DNA of 64,000 nt, taken from NCBI GenBank assembly GCA_946122785.1, contig CAMGYJ010000006.1, forward strand, positions 41,064,066-41,128,065. The letters run 5' to 3'. How positions within the stretch are numbered: position 1 is the stretch's first letter; the number at the start of each line of letters is the position of its first letter. The position numbers and the translations under genes were made by a program. The DNA is from Linum tenue. Taxonomy: Eukaryota; Streptophyta; Magnoliopsida; Malpighiales; Linaceae. The notes under the pieces are model-generated. The model was given only the letters and a program-made list of their open reading frames with translations. It was not told the DNA's origin and made no database searches. This document shows positions 21,537-32,071 of the stretch, in pieces.

Positions 21537-22879
21537 TGACTCACTCCTACTGTCACTCTAGAAAATGGCCAAGTGTAACCACTTCCTAAAGCGTAGTATA
21601 GCGGGTTTGGGTTTTAATGTCAACTCGGGTCCCAGATATGATGACTACTCAGTGAATTCTTATTATCTAGCATTAAAACTTTAGTGCAGGTCTAAACTAA
21701 CAAACAAGCAAAACAAGTTAAACGGTTGTTTTCAAGTCGAGAGAGGTCACCCGGATATGGTTTCCCCCTAGACTGCAGTTAAGCCGGATTGCAATTTACC
21801 AAGTTCAGTTTCTATGATAGTTATACTGCGGGTGGTTCTTAAACAGTCTGAAGTCTCGACTAAAGGTCTGCAGACCCTCTCAATCTGAGTCCCTAGCGGG
21901 CGACTAACCTCCACCGGAGTAAACAGATTGAGGCCCTAACGAACCAAACCTCCACTACCGAAGTAAATTCGGTACAGAATAGTGAATTGGCTCCTCGACT
22001 AAAGTCGCCAATTCACTACCTTCAATTAAGGGTGCTCTATTAACCTAGGCATATATTCTCTTTCTAGGCTAAAGCATAAATAACAAGAATTTGATCAGGA
22101 TTCAAGTCATTCAATCATTCAAGCCTCAATTGAATATAATCAAATCATAAAATCTGTACTTGGGTTCATACAATCAGACCTAACATACAAATCTAGGGTT
22201 CTCCATACCCAGATGAATGGGAAAACTACTCCATGGAGAGAGAAGCAAAAGCAGGTTCAGATGCGGAAATCATACTGTGAAGGATGAGTTTCTGCTCCTG
22301 ATCATCAATCGGCACCTCTCCAAGCTCAAGCCGGGCTCCAATGGTGATGAAGATCAAGGTAGGGCACTTGGGAACTCTGGTTCGTCTCTTTCTCTCTCTA
22401 GGAATCTCTCTGTCTCTCTAAAACTCGGAACCCTTTATTTTTAGCCTTCTTTTCCCTTAAAAAGTTGCATGTCGCGATCCCCGGTCGAAATACCCGGTCG
22501 GGTATTTTGGGTGTCGACCGGGTATGTTCAAAACGCGCGTTTAATGTCAGAGGAAAATCCCCGGTCTGGCCTAAGAATCCCCGACCGGGGATTTCTGCTT
22601 CCTGCCTGGGCCCCCTTCTGCTTCTCAGCGACGCCCAACGCGGCAAATACCCGGTCGGGTATTTGAGCCCATGAGCGGGTATTTTCCTCCTCCAGCACAC
22701 TTCGACCCAACTTCGCTCCTTTCGACCCGAAACTCGTTTCTTCGCCTTGACGCCAACGCTAAGTCCTGAAATATGACATAAACGCACCACCTAGCGTGAA
22801 ATCGGCTTAAAACACGAGAATCAACATCTCAAATGGCTCAAGAATAGGGGTAAAATCATGTGTAATTAATGGTCTATCA
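21537..22879 (-). repeat. Nested minus-strand gypsy LTR, copy 3 (mosaic)
   Basis: 1343 bp. The left part matches copies 1 and 2, but from about 22386 to the end substitutions become frequent (TTGCATGTCGCG, GTCAGAGGAAAA, TGCCTGGGCC, ATGAGCGGGT, ATTAATGG). The switch indicates recombination between the 3' and 5' LTRs of the original insertion. It is the only copy whose right end meets the true flank TATGT. Confidence 0.75.
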
Positions 22880-22884
22880 TATGT

Positions 22885-23329
22885 TAATATTTTTTAGTTG
22901 TGAATTACTAAGAATGGGAGCATCAATTTATAGGGGAAGCAATTAGTTGTGTCCTCATAGTAGTGAGTTTCCTTTTGTTAGTAGAATATGGATTAAGAAG
23001 ATATGTCCTGCATGAAAAGGAATTTATACTCTTTATCAGAAAAGGAGAAAGTATTACTAAGGCCACATTTTTTAGTGGCCTGGCTATTTAGATATTAGTT
23101 AATTTGCTAGGCTTTCTCATAGCCGAATAAAAAAATTGGTGTATGTGGCCGAGTAAGAATTGGAAGTAACATAAATTACTGTCATGTGTGACTTGACCAT
23201 GAAGAAAGGGGACTCCTTATGTGATGGGGTGTCGTGCAAGCCACTGAGTGATTCGTATGGTTTGGTACCTAGAGCAATTGATGTCAACAACTTAGTTCAT
23301 AATTTCTTATGAACTAAGTTGGGGGCATT
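22885..23329 (+). other. 3' internal end of first module with purine tract
   Basis: Non-coding sequence resuming after the nested array. It ends AACTAAGTTGGGGGCATT directly before TGTTTACACC, consistent with a polypurine tract priming the adjoining LTR. Confidence 0.55.
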
Positions 23330-24387
23330 TGTTTACACCAAAATAAATTTATTAAATATCACATGTAGTATTTACAAATATTTGGGACACCTTAAGTAGT
23401 TGGCCCGCATATGGACCCTGTGGTCCAAATTGGATGGTTGGGCCATCTCTCTGGCGGGTAGTAGCTTGTCATAAGTTAGCCATCCAAGATGGTAACTGTA
23501 CCAACTACAACATTGTTACCATCCATCCGTCGTAATGGATACCAATCCAAACCCTATTATGGATGGTAGTGTCCAACATGATGGATACCATCCAAATCCT
23601 ATTATGGATAGTAGGGTCCAACATTATGAATACCATATAAATCCTATTATGGATGGTAGTGTACAACAACATGGATACCATCCAAATCCTATGATGGATG
23701 GTACCATCCAAGATCAGGGATACCATCCAAAGGACTAACTGGATAGTGACCATCCCCACATAGTGGACACCATCCAAACTCTAAGTGGATGGTGACCATC
23801 CCACACCATGGTTACCATCCCAACCCTATGATGGATGGTACCATCCCAAATATCATGGACATCATCCAAAGGAGTGATTGGATGGTGATCATCCCATATC
23901 ATGAATACCATCCAAAGTACTAGCTGGATGGTACCATCCATGTTGAAATAGGATGATGTGGTGATGTGTCCAGAGACTTATTGGCGACAACCGATTTGCG
24001 TAGAGGCTAAGTGGAGCTACTTTTCGAGAGGAGAAGAGAGAGAGAGCAGTTGGAGGACTCAACACAACAAAACTGGAAGAAACCATCTGGATCAGGCAGA
24101 CAATCACAATCCAACACAAAGACTACTTGTCTCAACTATCCCTTTTTTCCTTTTTCTCTGTAGTTTGCGGAGCTCTCCTCCATGAAGGATCCTCCATAGC
24201 AGTAGCCTTAGTTGTAGATGTGGAGCTCTAAAGGAATCTCCATAGGAGTAGTGTAAGGTAACGTAGATTCCCCATACACCAACACCCTCGTTCGAACATT
24301 GTTTGAAGAGGTGTGAACCGTAGTAACAATCATATTCATCATAAAAGTCAGGCACAACCCATCCACCCGTTTTTCCACCCGAAACAA
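23330..24387 (+). repeat. LTR of second related module
   Basis: 1058 bp from TGTTTACACC to CCCGAAACA. By position it is the 3' LTR of the first module, yet it is followed by another primer site and gag, so it also serves as the 5' LTR of a second module. The GGATGGTA...TACCATCC words recur irregularly from 23535 to 23945 as an eroded version of the 45-bp minisatellite. Confidence 0.7.
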
Positions 24388-24405
24388 ATTGGCAAACCCG
24401 GTGGG
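24388..24405 (+). promoter_or_regulatory. Primer-binding site of second module
   Basis: AATTGGCAAACCCGGTGGGA directly after the LTR; a cleaner version of the site at 13969. Confidence 0.6.
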
Positions 24406-24469
24406 ACGATGCGTGTTCGATATGGCTCCTCGATGAAGGATTCAGGATGGTGATCTTCAACAAAGTTTT

Positions 24470-25211
24470 GTGGAGGAGGAGCGGTTGGTGAACGTTAGTG
24501 TTGACCAAGTAGGAGGAAACAATGCTTGGACAGAGACACCAACCATGGTGCCTAATGCAGATCCAAGCAAGGCAACACCACCAATTCACCAAATGGTGGA
24601 GGAGACTCGCCAACTGGTAGTTGGGATGAACAAAAACTACCAGCAGGTAACCCTTTGTCTTGCTTATTTGGAAGCGCGCCTTGATGGTTTTAGTTCACTT
24701 GCTGATAGGCGATTTGCTCATTTATTTGAGATGGTACACAAGAATACGAATGATTTGGGGGAGTTTAGACAATTGGTGAATAGGACAGTTTTACAAACCA
24801 GGGGGTTTGTCTTTGGATGGTCGAGACTTTACAAATCATGAAAGTGAAAACACTGGTGGTAGGAGAGAGCAGCCACGCCTGGTGAACCCTACACCACCGG
24901 TGGCAACCACCGTATCAACACCTCAAAGGGTGAATGTGGTCGAGAGTCACACCACTTCATCTCAAATCCATGTTGAGCAACCGCCACCTGGGCAAGGTGT
25001 TGCTCCACAAAACATTCCAGAAGCCAGAACATACATGGCTCCTGTTAATGTGGGAATGGGTTTGGGTCCAAACAATGTTGACCCGATACCAACACGTGCG
25101 TACCTGCATCAAATCTCGCCCCCCTGTGAACATGCAAGGCGTGAATCCTGGTGGATTCATACCACTTGGGGGGCAAGGAGGGGGGCAAGATCCCATCGCA
25201 TGAAAGATTGA
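24470..25211 (+). pseudogene. Gag-like N-terminal region of second module, frameshifted
   Basis: The frame 24470-24841 (M-E-E-E-R-L-V-N-V-S-V-D-Q-V) shares the motif I-H-Q-M-V-E-E-T with the first module's I-H-Q-M-V-D-G-L at the same relative place. A frameshift near 24810 continues it in 24807-25211, a Pro/Thr/Gln-rich segment typical of the low-complexity N-terminal part of plant gypsy gag. No zinc knuckle or downstream domains follow. The coding signal fades by about 25300. Confidence 0.5.
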
Positions 25212-25500
25212 AGGACAAACAACATCATCACTGGCAAAGAAGTTTGTCACATCCAGAATGTTCTAGAAAAAAATCAGATGAGGGTTGCCACAAATTCTCC
25301 ACAATATGGAGGTGGTGACCACATGAAAAATACCAATGCTGCGAAAGCTGGCATACCTCAGTATTTTTGCTAGGCTGAGATGAGGCCAAATCAGGCTTGC
25401 AGAGTTTTGAACAAAGATAATCGAGTTGGACGAAATGGAGAGTTGCAAGCCAACAGTGACTCAAAAACATTAAAACCAACATGTGTGAAGCCAGCTATGA
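25212..25500 (+). other. Decayed retrotransposon internal sequence
   Basis: No gene seen. Plus-strand text still resembles gag sequence but with many stops. It grades into the next element with no visible boundary. Confidence 0.4.
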
Positions 25501-26812
25501 CGAGTCATGGCATTCACGGATGGTTTGTTTAGTCCATGACCCAAATGTTGACCATCCCGATTTCATTATCCCGTAGTCAACCCCTTTGACCCGTGTGTCT
25601 AAGGGTCGTTCTCGTGTTAGGTAGCTCACACTACTTGAGCTTGATTGATTTAGATAGAACGACCCTACTTTCTTCGTGTCTAACTGTTACCGAGTCACCC
25701 TTGTGTTTGGAAGCACCATTCATACCATTTGAGTTTAAACGAGGTTCCACAATAGTGATTTGCGTATGGTTTTTCTAAGAGGTAAAGTGAGTGTGGAGGT
25801 AGTTTTTCAAAGTGAACATTGTTCCTTCAGTTCAAAAAAATGTGGCATGTTTATAGCTCTCTTTAGCCCCCAAAGAAAAGATAAGAAAAGAAAAAAAAGA
25901 TCAAAAAGAGGGCAAAGAAGAAAAGAGAGTGGCCACCAAAAATATAATAAATGTTGAACATGCTCTTAGAAGTGTTGCTTAGCATGCAAACTTTAGGAAC
26001 ACTTACATGTTGTTTGCCTACCACACTCTTGTGCTTGAAATTGAGTAGCAAAGGTAGCAAGAAAGACTGTTGTGAATGGTTTGGTGATTGGTTGTGGTTT
26101 GGAATCGAGGGAGGTGTGGTTTTTGGCCGATGCTAGTATCCATTGAGTATAGGAGAGGGATCTAATCGAAACCTTAGAACCTTTTGTGGTTTTAGGATGG
26201 AAATGTGGAACCTTGTGCTATGTTTGCCACCACTCGAAAAGCTTTTTCCCCATGTCCTAGACCCTAGCCAGTCATTTGAACCTGTGTCCAAGACCTCCGG
26301 ACAAGCTAGCAACGACACCCATCTTGTGAGCTCTAACATTTAGAGGCTATCGTCATGATAAAGGGACGTTAGGATTGAGAGTGAATATGCACATATTTTG
26401 CATCAAATGGTCCTGACCCCACTGGTCGAGAGTGAGTGATTCATTCATCATGTTTTGTTCATTTCTTATACCCCAGTGAGGACCTAGGTTGCTCGATCGT
26501 TCGTTCCTATGATGTGATCTTCATGCATGAGTAACTGTGATTGGTGAGTCGTCGAGGCATGTTGTGTGGGGTTTCGTGAATAATGTGAGAACTCTTCTTT
26601 TGCACAATCTTAATACAGTTGAATGTCGTTTGTGGTGGTTGACAAGACTACTTTGTTTTTGTCCATTGGTCGGTGTCAAATAACCATTGTGATTCATTCG
26701 TTTTGTACCCTATGACATGCCCCGAAAATTGTTGTTGAAAAATAAGTTGTAAGCTTACCTTGTTTTGTACTTGGTTTGCTTGGGGACAAGCAAACGTCTA
26801 AGTGTGGGGGAG
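25500..26812 (+). other. 3' internal region of an Athila-like gypsy element
   Basis: Non-coding sequence ending GGGGACAAGCAAACGTCTAA and GTGTGGGGGAG immediately before an LTR. This 3' untranslated signature plus purine tract is common in plant Ty3-gypsy elements and matches, in opposite orientation, the internal end repeated at 17975 and 20427. The coding part and the 5' LTR are absent. Confidence 0.6.
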
Positions 26813-28499
26813 TGATTCGGGCCCAAATGTACACTTTTTACCCCTCATTTCTTATTCGTTTAGCTTAGTATTTCATCATTCCTTGACATATTTCACGCTA
26901 AGTTGTGCTTGTTTTGATACATTTCAGGTTCTAGCTCGTGTGGAAGGGTCGAGGACGAGGTTTGAAATATTTGGAGGTCAAAAAGCGCAAAAACCGAAGA
27001 AAATTATGAACCGTGACAATTGCATCGTAACAGTGAAGTGAAGGCGTCCCAGAAAACAGTCGCAGTTGACGGCCGGACAAGGAAGTTCACGATCTCCTAA
27101 GACCGTGAACTTGGACCAAAAACCGTGAACATCAAGCAGTCCACCGAGGTTCATGTCGATTGTGCATGCTCGTACTTAGCAATCTAAGGGTTGTGCATGT
27201 TTTTTGCTTAGCATCCTTTGGTTTGTGAATTGTGGTGCTTAGAAACCTAAGGATTGTGCATAATTGTGCTTAGCACCTCTAAGTTTGTGCATTTAGGTGC
27301 TAGTAATCTAGTTTGCCACCTTAGCCTAGTTTGGAGAGGAAAATCCCCCTTTCAAGGGAGACTCAATCGAGTTGGTTTTCCTTCCGCTTTCAAAGCCACC
27401 TAAACTAGGTTGAGTTAGGGCAACCCTCAATATTGAATTGAACAAGTCGATTAATCGTGGTTCAACCATCCAACCTTAGAGTTGAGTGAGGGAGTAAGTC
27501 GATTACCGATTGTCTAAACCGAGAGGGCCGAGTGACACGGCCTTTCATTCTCACCTCGGTTTAGCAATTGAGACTGTGTTCTCCGACCACATACGCTTTC
27601 CTCTGCGGTTCACGATTAACGTGCACAAGGCAATCGTAGCAATCCAACGAGTCATGGTAGCTAGTTAGGGGGAAGCGATTCCTGGGTGAAGTTCCCTTAG
27701 TTAGGCTTTTCCTTTATTTACTTTTCTTTGATTGGTTAGTTTATAGTTCCAATAAACCTAAACCCTAAAGTTGCTTTCTAGATTACAACTTAAGCTATCG
27801 AAGTAGGGGTACGTGGACCAGTCCGGGTTGACATTTAAATATTTGCTCTATAGTGCACCCGACTAGAGTTTAAAAACTTGGGCTCTATTCGGGATTAATT
27901 TGTAGTGTAGTTTTGTGCGAGTCAACTACTCCCTGGAAGAAGTGGGAAGAAGAAAGAGGGAAAAAGTGGAAACCATCTTTTGGGGATGCCTCCTCTCTTC
28001 TTGACCCTTGAGTTGGGATTTCCTTGGGGAAATCTTCCCAAAACCTCCTTTGAAGCCAAGCCCTAACCTCTTCTTCTCTTTGGTTCTGTTTCTCTCACTA
28101 AAATGCAGAAGAAGGTGTTTCTCTCACAAAAGTGGCTCTCCCTCTCTCCTCCTTGCAGCTCAGCTTTTAAACTCGAGAAGAGCTAAGTTCACGGACTGAG
28201 TTCATGGCCGTGAACCATCAAACGCGTCCATGAACTCACGCCTTGCGCCAAAATGCTCCGCATCGATCAAGGCAGTTCACGGTCTTAGTGACCGTGAACT
28301 CGCCTTGCGTTAGTAACCTTCAACTTGGCTCTAGACGCCTTTTCGCCAATCCTTTGACTTCAAGGCTGGTTCCACCTGTTAAATCCTGAAAAGCACTCAA
28401 ACACGAAGAACCTCGCGTAAAACCAACCTTTAATGAGCGAATTTGGCACAAACATCTAAGCAAACCGGGGGCAAAATATGTGCAATTAGGCCCGAATCA
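26813..28499 (+). repeat. 3' LTR of Athila-like gypsy element, 1687 bp
   Basis: Starts TGATTCGGGCC and ends GGCCCGAATCA, an 11-bp perfect terminal inverted repeat with TG...CA. The purine tract lies just upstream. It is inserted in a minus-strand copia gag-protease, whose frame is interrupted exactly at 28500. The words ACCGTGAAC/GTTCACGG recur near both ends (27005-27160 and 28190-28300). Middle blocks such as the pairing of AACCCGGA with a TTTAAA region resemble the nested LTR at 16631, so the two are probably distant members of one lineage. Confidence 0.8.
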
Positions 28500-29412
28500 G
28501 CAGTAGAACCAGACAACACAAACCCTTGTAATGCATACAAGGTCTCACGCTTCACGCCCTTCAGCACCTTCCTTGAACCTTTGCAGACATACACAACTCC
28601 ACCTTTTCCTTTGAAACTGAAACCCTTGCTATCGAGTAGACTCAAGGAGATCAGGTTCTTTACTATTCGTGGAACATGTCTAACATCGTTCACGGTACAG
28701 AACGAACCATCATGTGTCCGAACCTTTATGAACTCGATTCCAACAACCTTGCAGACAGCTCCATTTGCCATGACCACGTTACCACCATCTATCTGCTCGT
28801 AGGTGGTGAAGCAATCCCTGTTTGGAGACATACGGTATAAGGATGCAGAATCCAGAAACCACACATCCCCACGATGTGCCTTCTCATCTACAGCCAATGC
28901 GAGATCGTCTTCAGAACTGTTGTTCACTTCTGCCACGGCAACTGAACCTTGTTTCTTCTGTTGCCCTCTTCTCCTGAGACAGTTGTACTTCCAATGCCCC
29001 ACTTCCTTACAGTTGTGACAAGCATCACCTGGCTGTGGACCGGGACACTTGGAATTCTTGTTCGAACTCCCTTTACCAGATTTCTTCTTTCCCTTTCCAC
29101 CTATAACAGCCAAACCCGATGCCTCACCCCCTGTACCAGATCCGGACACCTTATGCCTGTTCTCTCTCGTATGAAGAGCAGACCTGACATCCTTCAACGA
29201 CACGCTTTCTTTACCGGCAATAAAAGAATCAACGAAATTCTCATATGAACTCGGCAAAGAAACCAACAGGATTAAGGCAGCATCCTCGTCATCAACTTGA
29301 ACATCTATATTACGCAGATCCAGCAAAATAGAGATAAACTGTTCGAGATGTTCCCTCAAAGGCGTACTTTCTTGCATCCTCAAGCTGAACTACCGTTGCT
29401 TGAGATGCAGCT
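28500..29412 (-). pseudogene. Copia gag-protease fragment, minus strand
   Basis: A long minus-strand frame from 29383 to the LTR junction. It shows in order the UBN2 gag core (R-M-Q-E-S-T-P-L-R-E-H-L), a basic linker, the zinc knuckle C-H-N-C-K-E-V-G-H-W-K-Y-N-C, and a protease-like motif W-F-L-D-S-A-S-L-Y-R-M-S where D-S-G has become D-S-A. Upstream, 29412-29384 continues the gag (N-K-L-H-L-K-Q-R) with a TAG stop. Integrase and reverse transcriptase are cut off by the LTR at 28499. Not the same copy as the element at 10518. Confidence 0.8.
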
Positions 29413-29930
29413 TGTTATAAACGTCCTGCTACGGATTGGGAAATCGCTGGAATCGACCAAGCAATAATACGAAAGCGAGAATCGAAAACACGACACACGA
29501 TTTACGTGGTTCACTAACACGATGTGTGTTAGCTAGTCCACGGGCGAGAGAGAGTCAGTTTCACTATATCGAGAAGATTACAGATTACAGAGGAGTATGA
29601 GAAGTATTTATAGTACTTCTCCTAGGTCTAACCCTAATCCAATCTGGTAAAAGAAAATGGTTACAGACCAGTTTCACTATATCAGCGAGACCCCCGACGA
29701 CCAATTGTAACGGCTGATAGTCCTATTCAAGTCACATCAACACCAACAACCCATCTGCCGCCAAATATAACTTGGTCTGTATAGCCAATCTCAGCATCGA
29801 GACGAGAATTCCAATGGACGGAGAGAACAAAACGAATAGCTTGATTGGGCCGCGTTCCGGGTTAAACATCAGCACCCACCGGCTGGTTGGAGTCGTCCAC
29901 ACACCAAAGTCTCTGATAACCTAGGTGTTA
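29413..29930 (-). repeat. LTR-like sequence with TATA box joined to copia gag
   Basis: The left end TGTTATAAACG abuts the middle of gag. On the minus strand there is a TATA box CTATAAATAC near 29615-29605, and the region contains the CGATTTACGTGGTTCACTAA type of sequence often seen in copia LTRs. A sequence like a reverse-complement primer site (CTCTGATAACC) lies near 29910. I cannot fix the right end (29748 and 29926 are both possible). It is either the 5' LTR of the gag fragment after loss of the leader and gag N terminus, or an independent insertion. Confidence 0.4.
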
Positions 29931-31535
29931 ATAATTTTTGTTTTTATATGAAATTATGAATAGCAGCAATTACCAAGCACAATTACCTCATGTTATACCA
30001 GCTTGTTATGTGATGTCAACTTCGGGGCATTATTTGCAAAATTTTATCATATCTGTCAGGTGATCACATGAAAAATTAGAGGAGTCTAATTCGATATAGG
30101 GTTTTGAAGGTATGAAACAGTTGAACCAAGTTCAAGATAGGCTTTAAGCATAAAGTAGCTTATCACTTACTTAATTTATGTAACATACGCTACGATTTTA
30201 CAATATATGTTTTGGCTATCAATAGTTGGTGGGTGGTGGTTAACTTTTGATTTTAGCCTTTTAACACGTAAATGAACGATGTTTGTTTCTCTATTTTAGT
30301 TATAGGCTTAGGTCCTTTATGGATCAATAAGTGGAGTTGGTTAGCTTTGGGGGTTGGTTAGTTTTATGGCTAGGTGTGTGGTTGGGTTGTGGTTGCGTTG
30401 AGTACTAGGTCACCAACGAGACATCTTTATAAATGTACGTACAAGCTCAAACACAACAAATATATATATATGGGGTATTTCATGACATGGTAGCTCCGAC
30501 GACAATACTATAATATGGTTATAATGGATTTTAATTGTTGATATTAATAGATATGGTAGCTCCGATGATAATAGATAGTCGTTGAATTCAAAAGTGAAAT
30601 ACATTTTAATTGTTGATAAGTTGAAGGTTGACAGGCTTAGAGCGTGTGTGCGTATTACCATTTCAAAATTCCAAGTTGCTTAAGGTCTTGTTTATCTCGA
30701 TGGTTAGGGGTTAGATGGATGCCCTTTTAAACTTGGTGTCTAATGACTCGAGAATAATATCTAACTTAGTCAACACTCGTAACGAGTGATGCATAACTAA
30801 AATAAACTTGTTGTAGTTAGCATGTGAAACAGGGAAGTGATTGAAAATGAAAAGAAACAATCTTCACATTACGAAGGTTTAATTTTTCAGGGACCGCCTA
30901 CAGTGCCTTGTCATTAATTTAACTGGTAACTTGTGTTTGATGAGGGTACGTTGAATCTGGCCCGTTTAAGATAATAATAAGAGATTGTGGCCGTTGATTA
31001 AGAAAATAAAATAAAATAATGGATTAAGGGGAACCGGATTAGCTAAACCTTCCGTAGTGATTTGATGGGGTCCATGGGGAATTCTGTTGTGCAGTCACGG
31101 CATTGGTGCCGTCATATTTTAATAACCGGTTAAGATGATTTGGTTAGGAATTTATTGGATGGGCCATTGGGCCTGGTTTACTTATTTAATTACTAAAACA
31201 TAAGCCACGGTTTCGTTTCTCTTCCACTCTGTTATTGATGCTTCCTCTGTGAAGCAATGCGCCAATTCCAAAGTCGAGTCGGCAAACCACCATCATCGTT
31301 TCTGTCTACCAAAATCTCAAACCCTTCATCAGTGAAAATCACCACAGTAATCAGCTCCGTTATAGCCGTCTGGTCATTGCTGAATCGTTTCTGCCGCGAG
31401 TACTCACAATCAACATCGTCGGTCGTTGCCGCCGATCGGCCATCACTACCCAGATTCCGAATCCCGCCAGTCAAATTCACCACCATTATCAACCCTATTG
31501 CCGCCGCCCGGTCATGTCCCCATCATCGTCTCTGT
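29931..31535. other. Spacer without recognisable genes
   Basis: AT-rich, with no convincing frame. The last 280 bp (31257-31535) is richer in CCACCATCATCG-type words. Similar words recur just right of the Tat element at 41260-41380, so this is probably the split target locus. Confidence 0.5.
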
Positions 31536-31540
31536 TCTAC

Positions 31541-32035
31541 TATTGGGGGTACTACCCATCAAATAAGTGGTCTGGACCCCCAAGCAACAGAATTGGAGGA
31601 CAAGGCCCGTGAATGGGTTAGTGAGAATCTCTAGGCCCAAGCAAGATGAGGGGCGCATGAGGACAAAACACTAAAAGCCAAGGGAGGCCAGGCTGTCAAG
31701 TGGTCCATCGCCGGCAGGCGCCTGTCAACGTGTCAGAAGCCTGACAAGGCAGTTGAGATATCTGACAAAGAGGGTACAAGGCATTAAATGGGGACAGTGA
31801 CGTGGAAGAGATCAACCTCGAACTCGGTGAGTATAAATAGGGGCAGTTGGTAGCATTTACACAGGTTGGACTCTCTCACGAAAAACTCTTACTTTGGGAC
31901 ACTTCCCTCTCTAAGAAGCTAACTTGGGCGTCGGAGGATTAACGGGCCCGGGCGCCCCCTCCTTGTTCGTGTGTGTAGGCAAGCACCGGTCGAAGGGAAG
32001 TATCAAGAGTCCTGGCTGGTGTTGTGGCTCAAACA
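31541..32035 (+). repeat. 5' LTR of Tat element
   Basis: 495 bp. It starts TATTGGGGG, where the partner LTR has TGTTGGGG, so the terminal TG has mutated to TA. It ends GGCTCAAACA. The U3 promoter has a TATA box TATAAATA at 31832-31839. Confidence 0.95.
31832..31839 (+). promoter_or_regulatory. LTR TATA box
   Basis: TATAAATA in GAGTATAAATAGGGG within the 5' LTR; transcription would start about 30 bp downstream, near the TTTACACAGG stretch. Confidence 0.7.
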
Positions 32036-32053
32036 ATTGGCGCGCCAGGAAGG
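32036..32053 (+). promoter_or_regulatory. Primer-binding site of Tat element
   Basis: ATTGGCGCGCCAGGAAGG immediately after the LTR end, in the expected place for the tRNA primer. The tRNA species was not determined. Confidence 0.7.
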
Positions 32054-32071
32054 GGAATATAACCAGAAGTC

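Larger units (their letters stand above)
16044..22879 (-). repeat. Tandem array of 2453-bp units (LTR + internal end + target flank), 2.8 copies
   Basis: Units start at 16044, 18497 and 20950, exactly 2453 bp apart; the third stops at 22879. Each unit holds, in order, about 587 bp of host-element sequence (TCCTAATTGG...GGAGGTATGT), a minus-strand gypsy LTR (TGACTCACTCC...GGTCTATCA) and about 522 bp of that element's internal end beginning with its purine tract. The third unit lacks the internal end. Units 1 and 2 are nearly identical. The 5-bp target duplication TATGT occurs before the first LTR (16626-16630) and after the last (22880-22884), showing that the array grew from one insertion into the first module. 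The junction internal-end/flank is ACAGATT|CCTAATTGG. Confidence 0.9.

Noticed and set aside
31257..31634. 125-codon plus-strand ORF
   Set aside because: It crosses the left border of the Tat element and its target duplication, so the frame is fortuitous after 31541.
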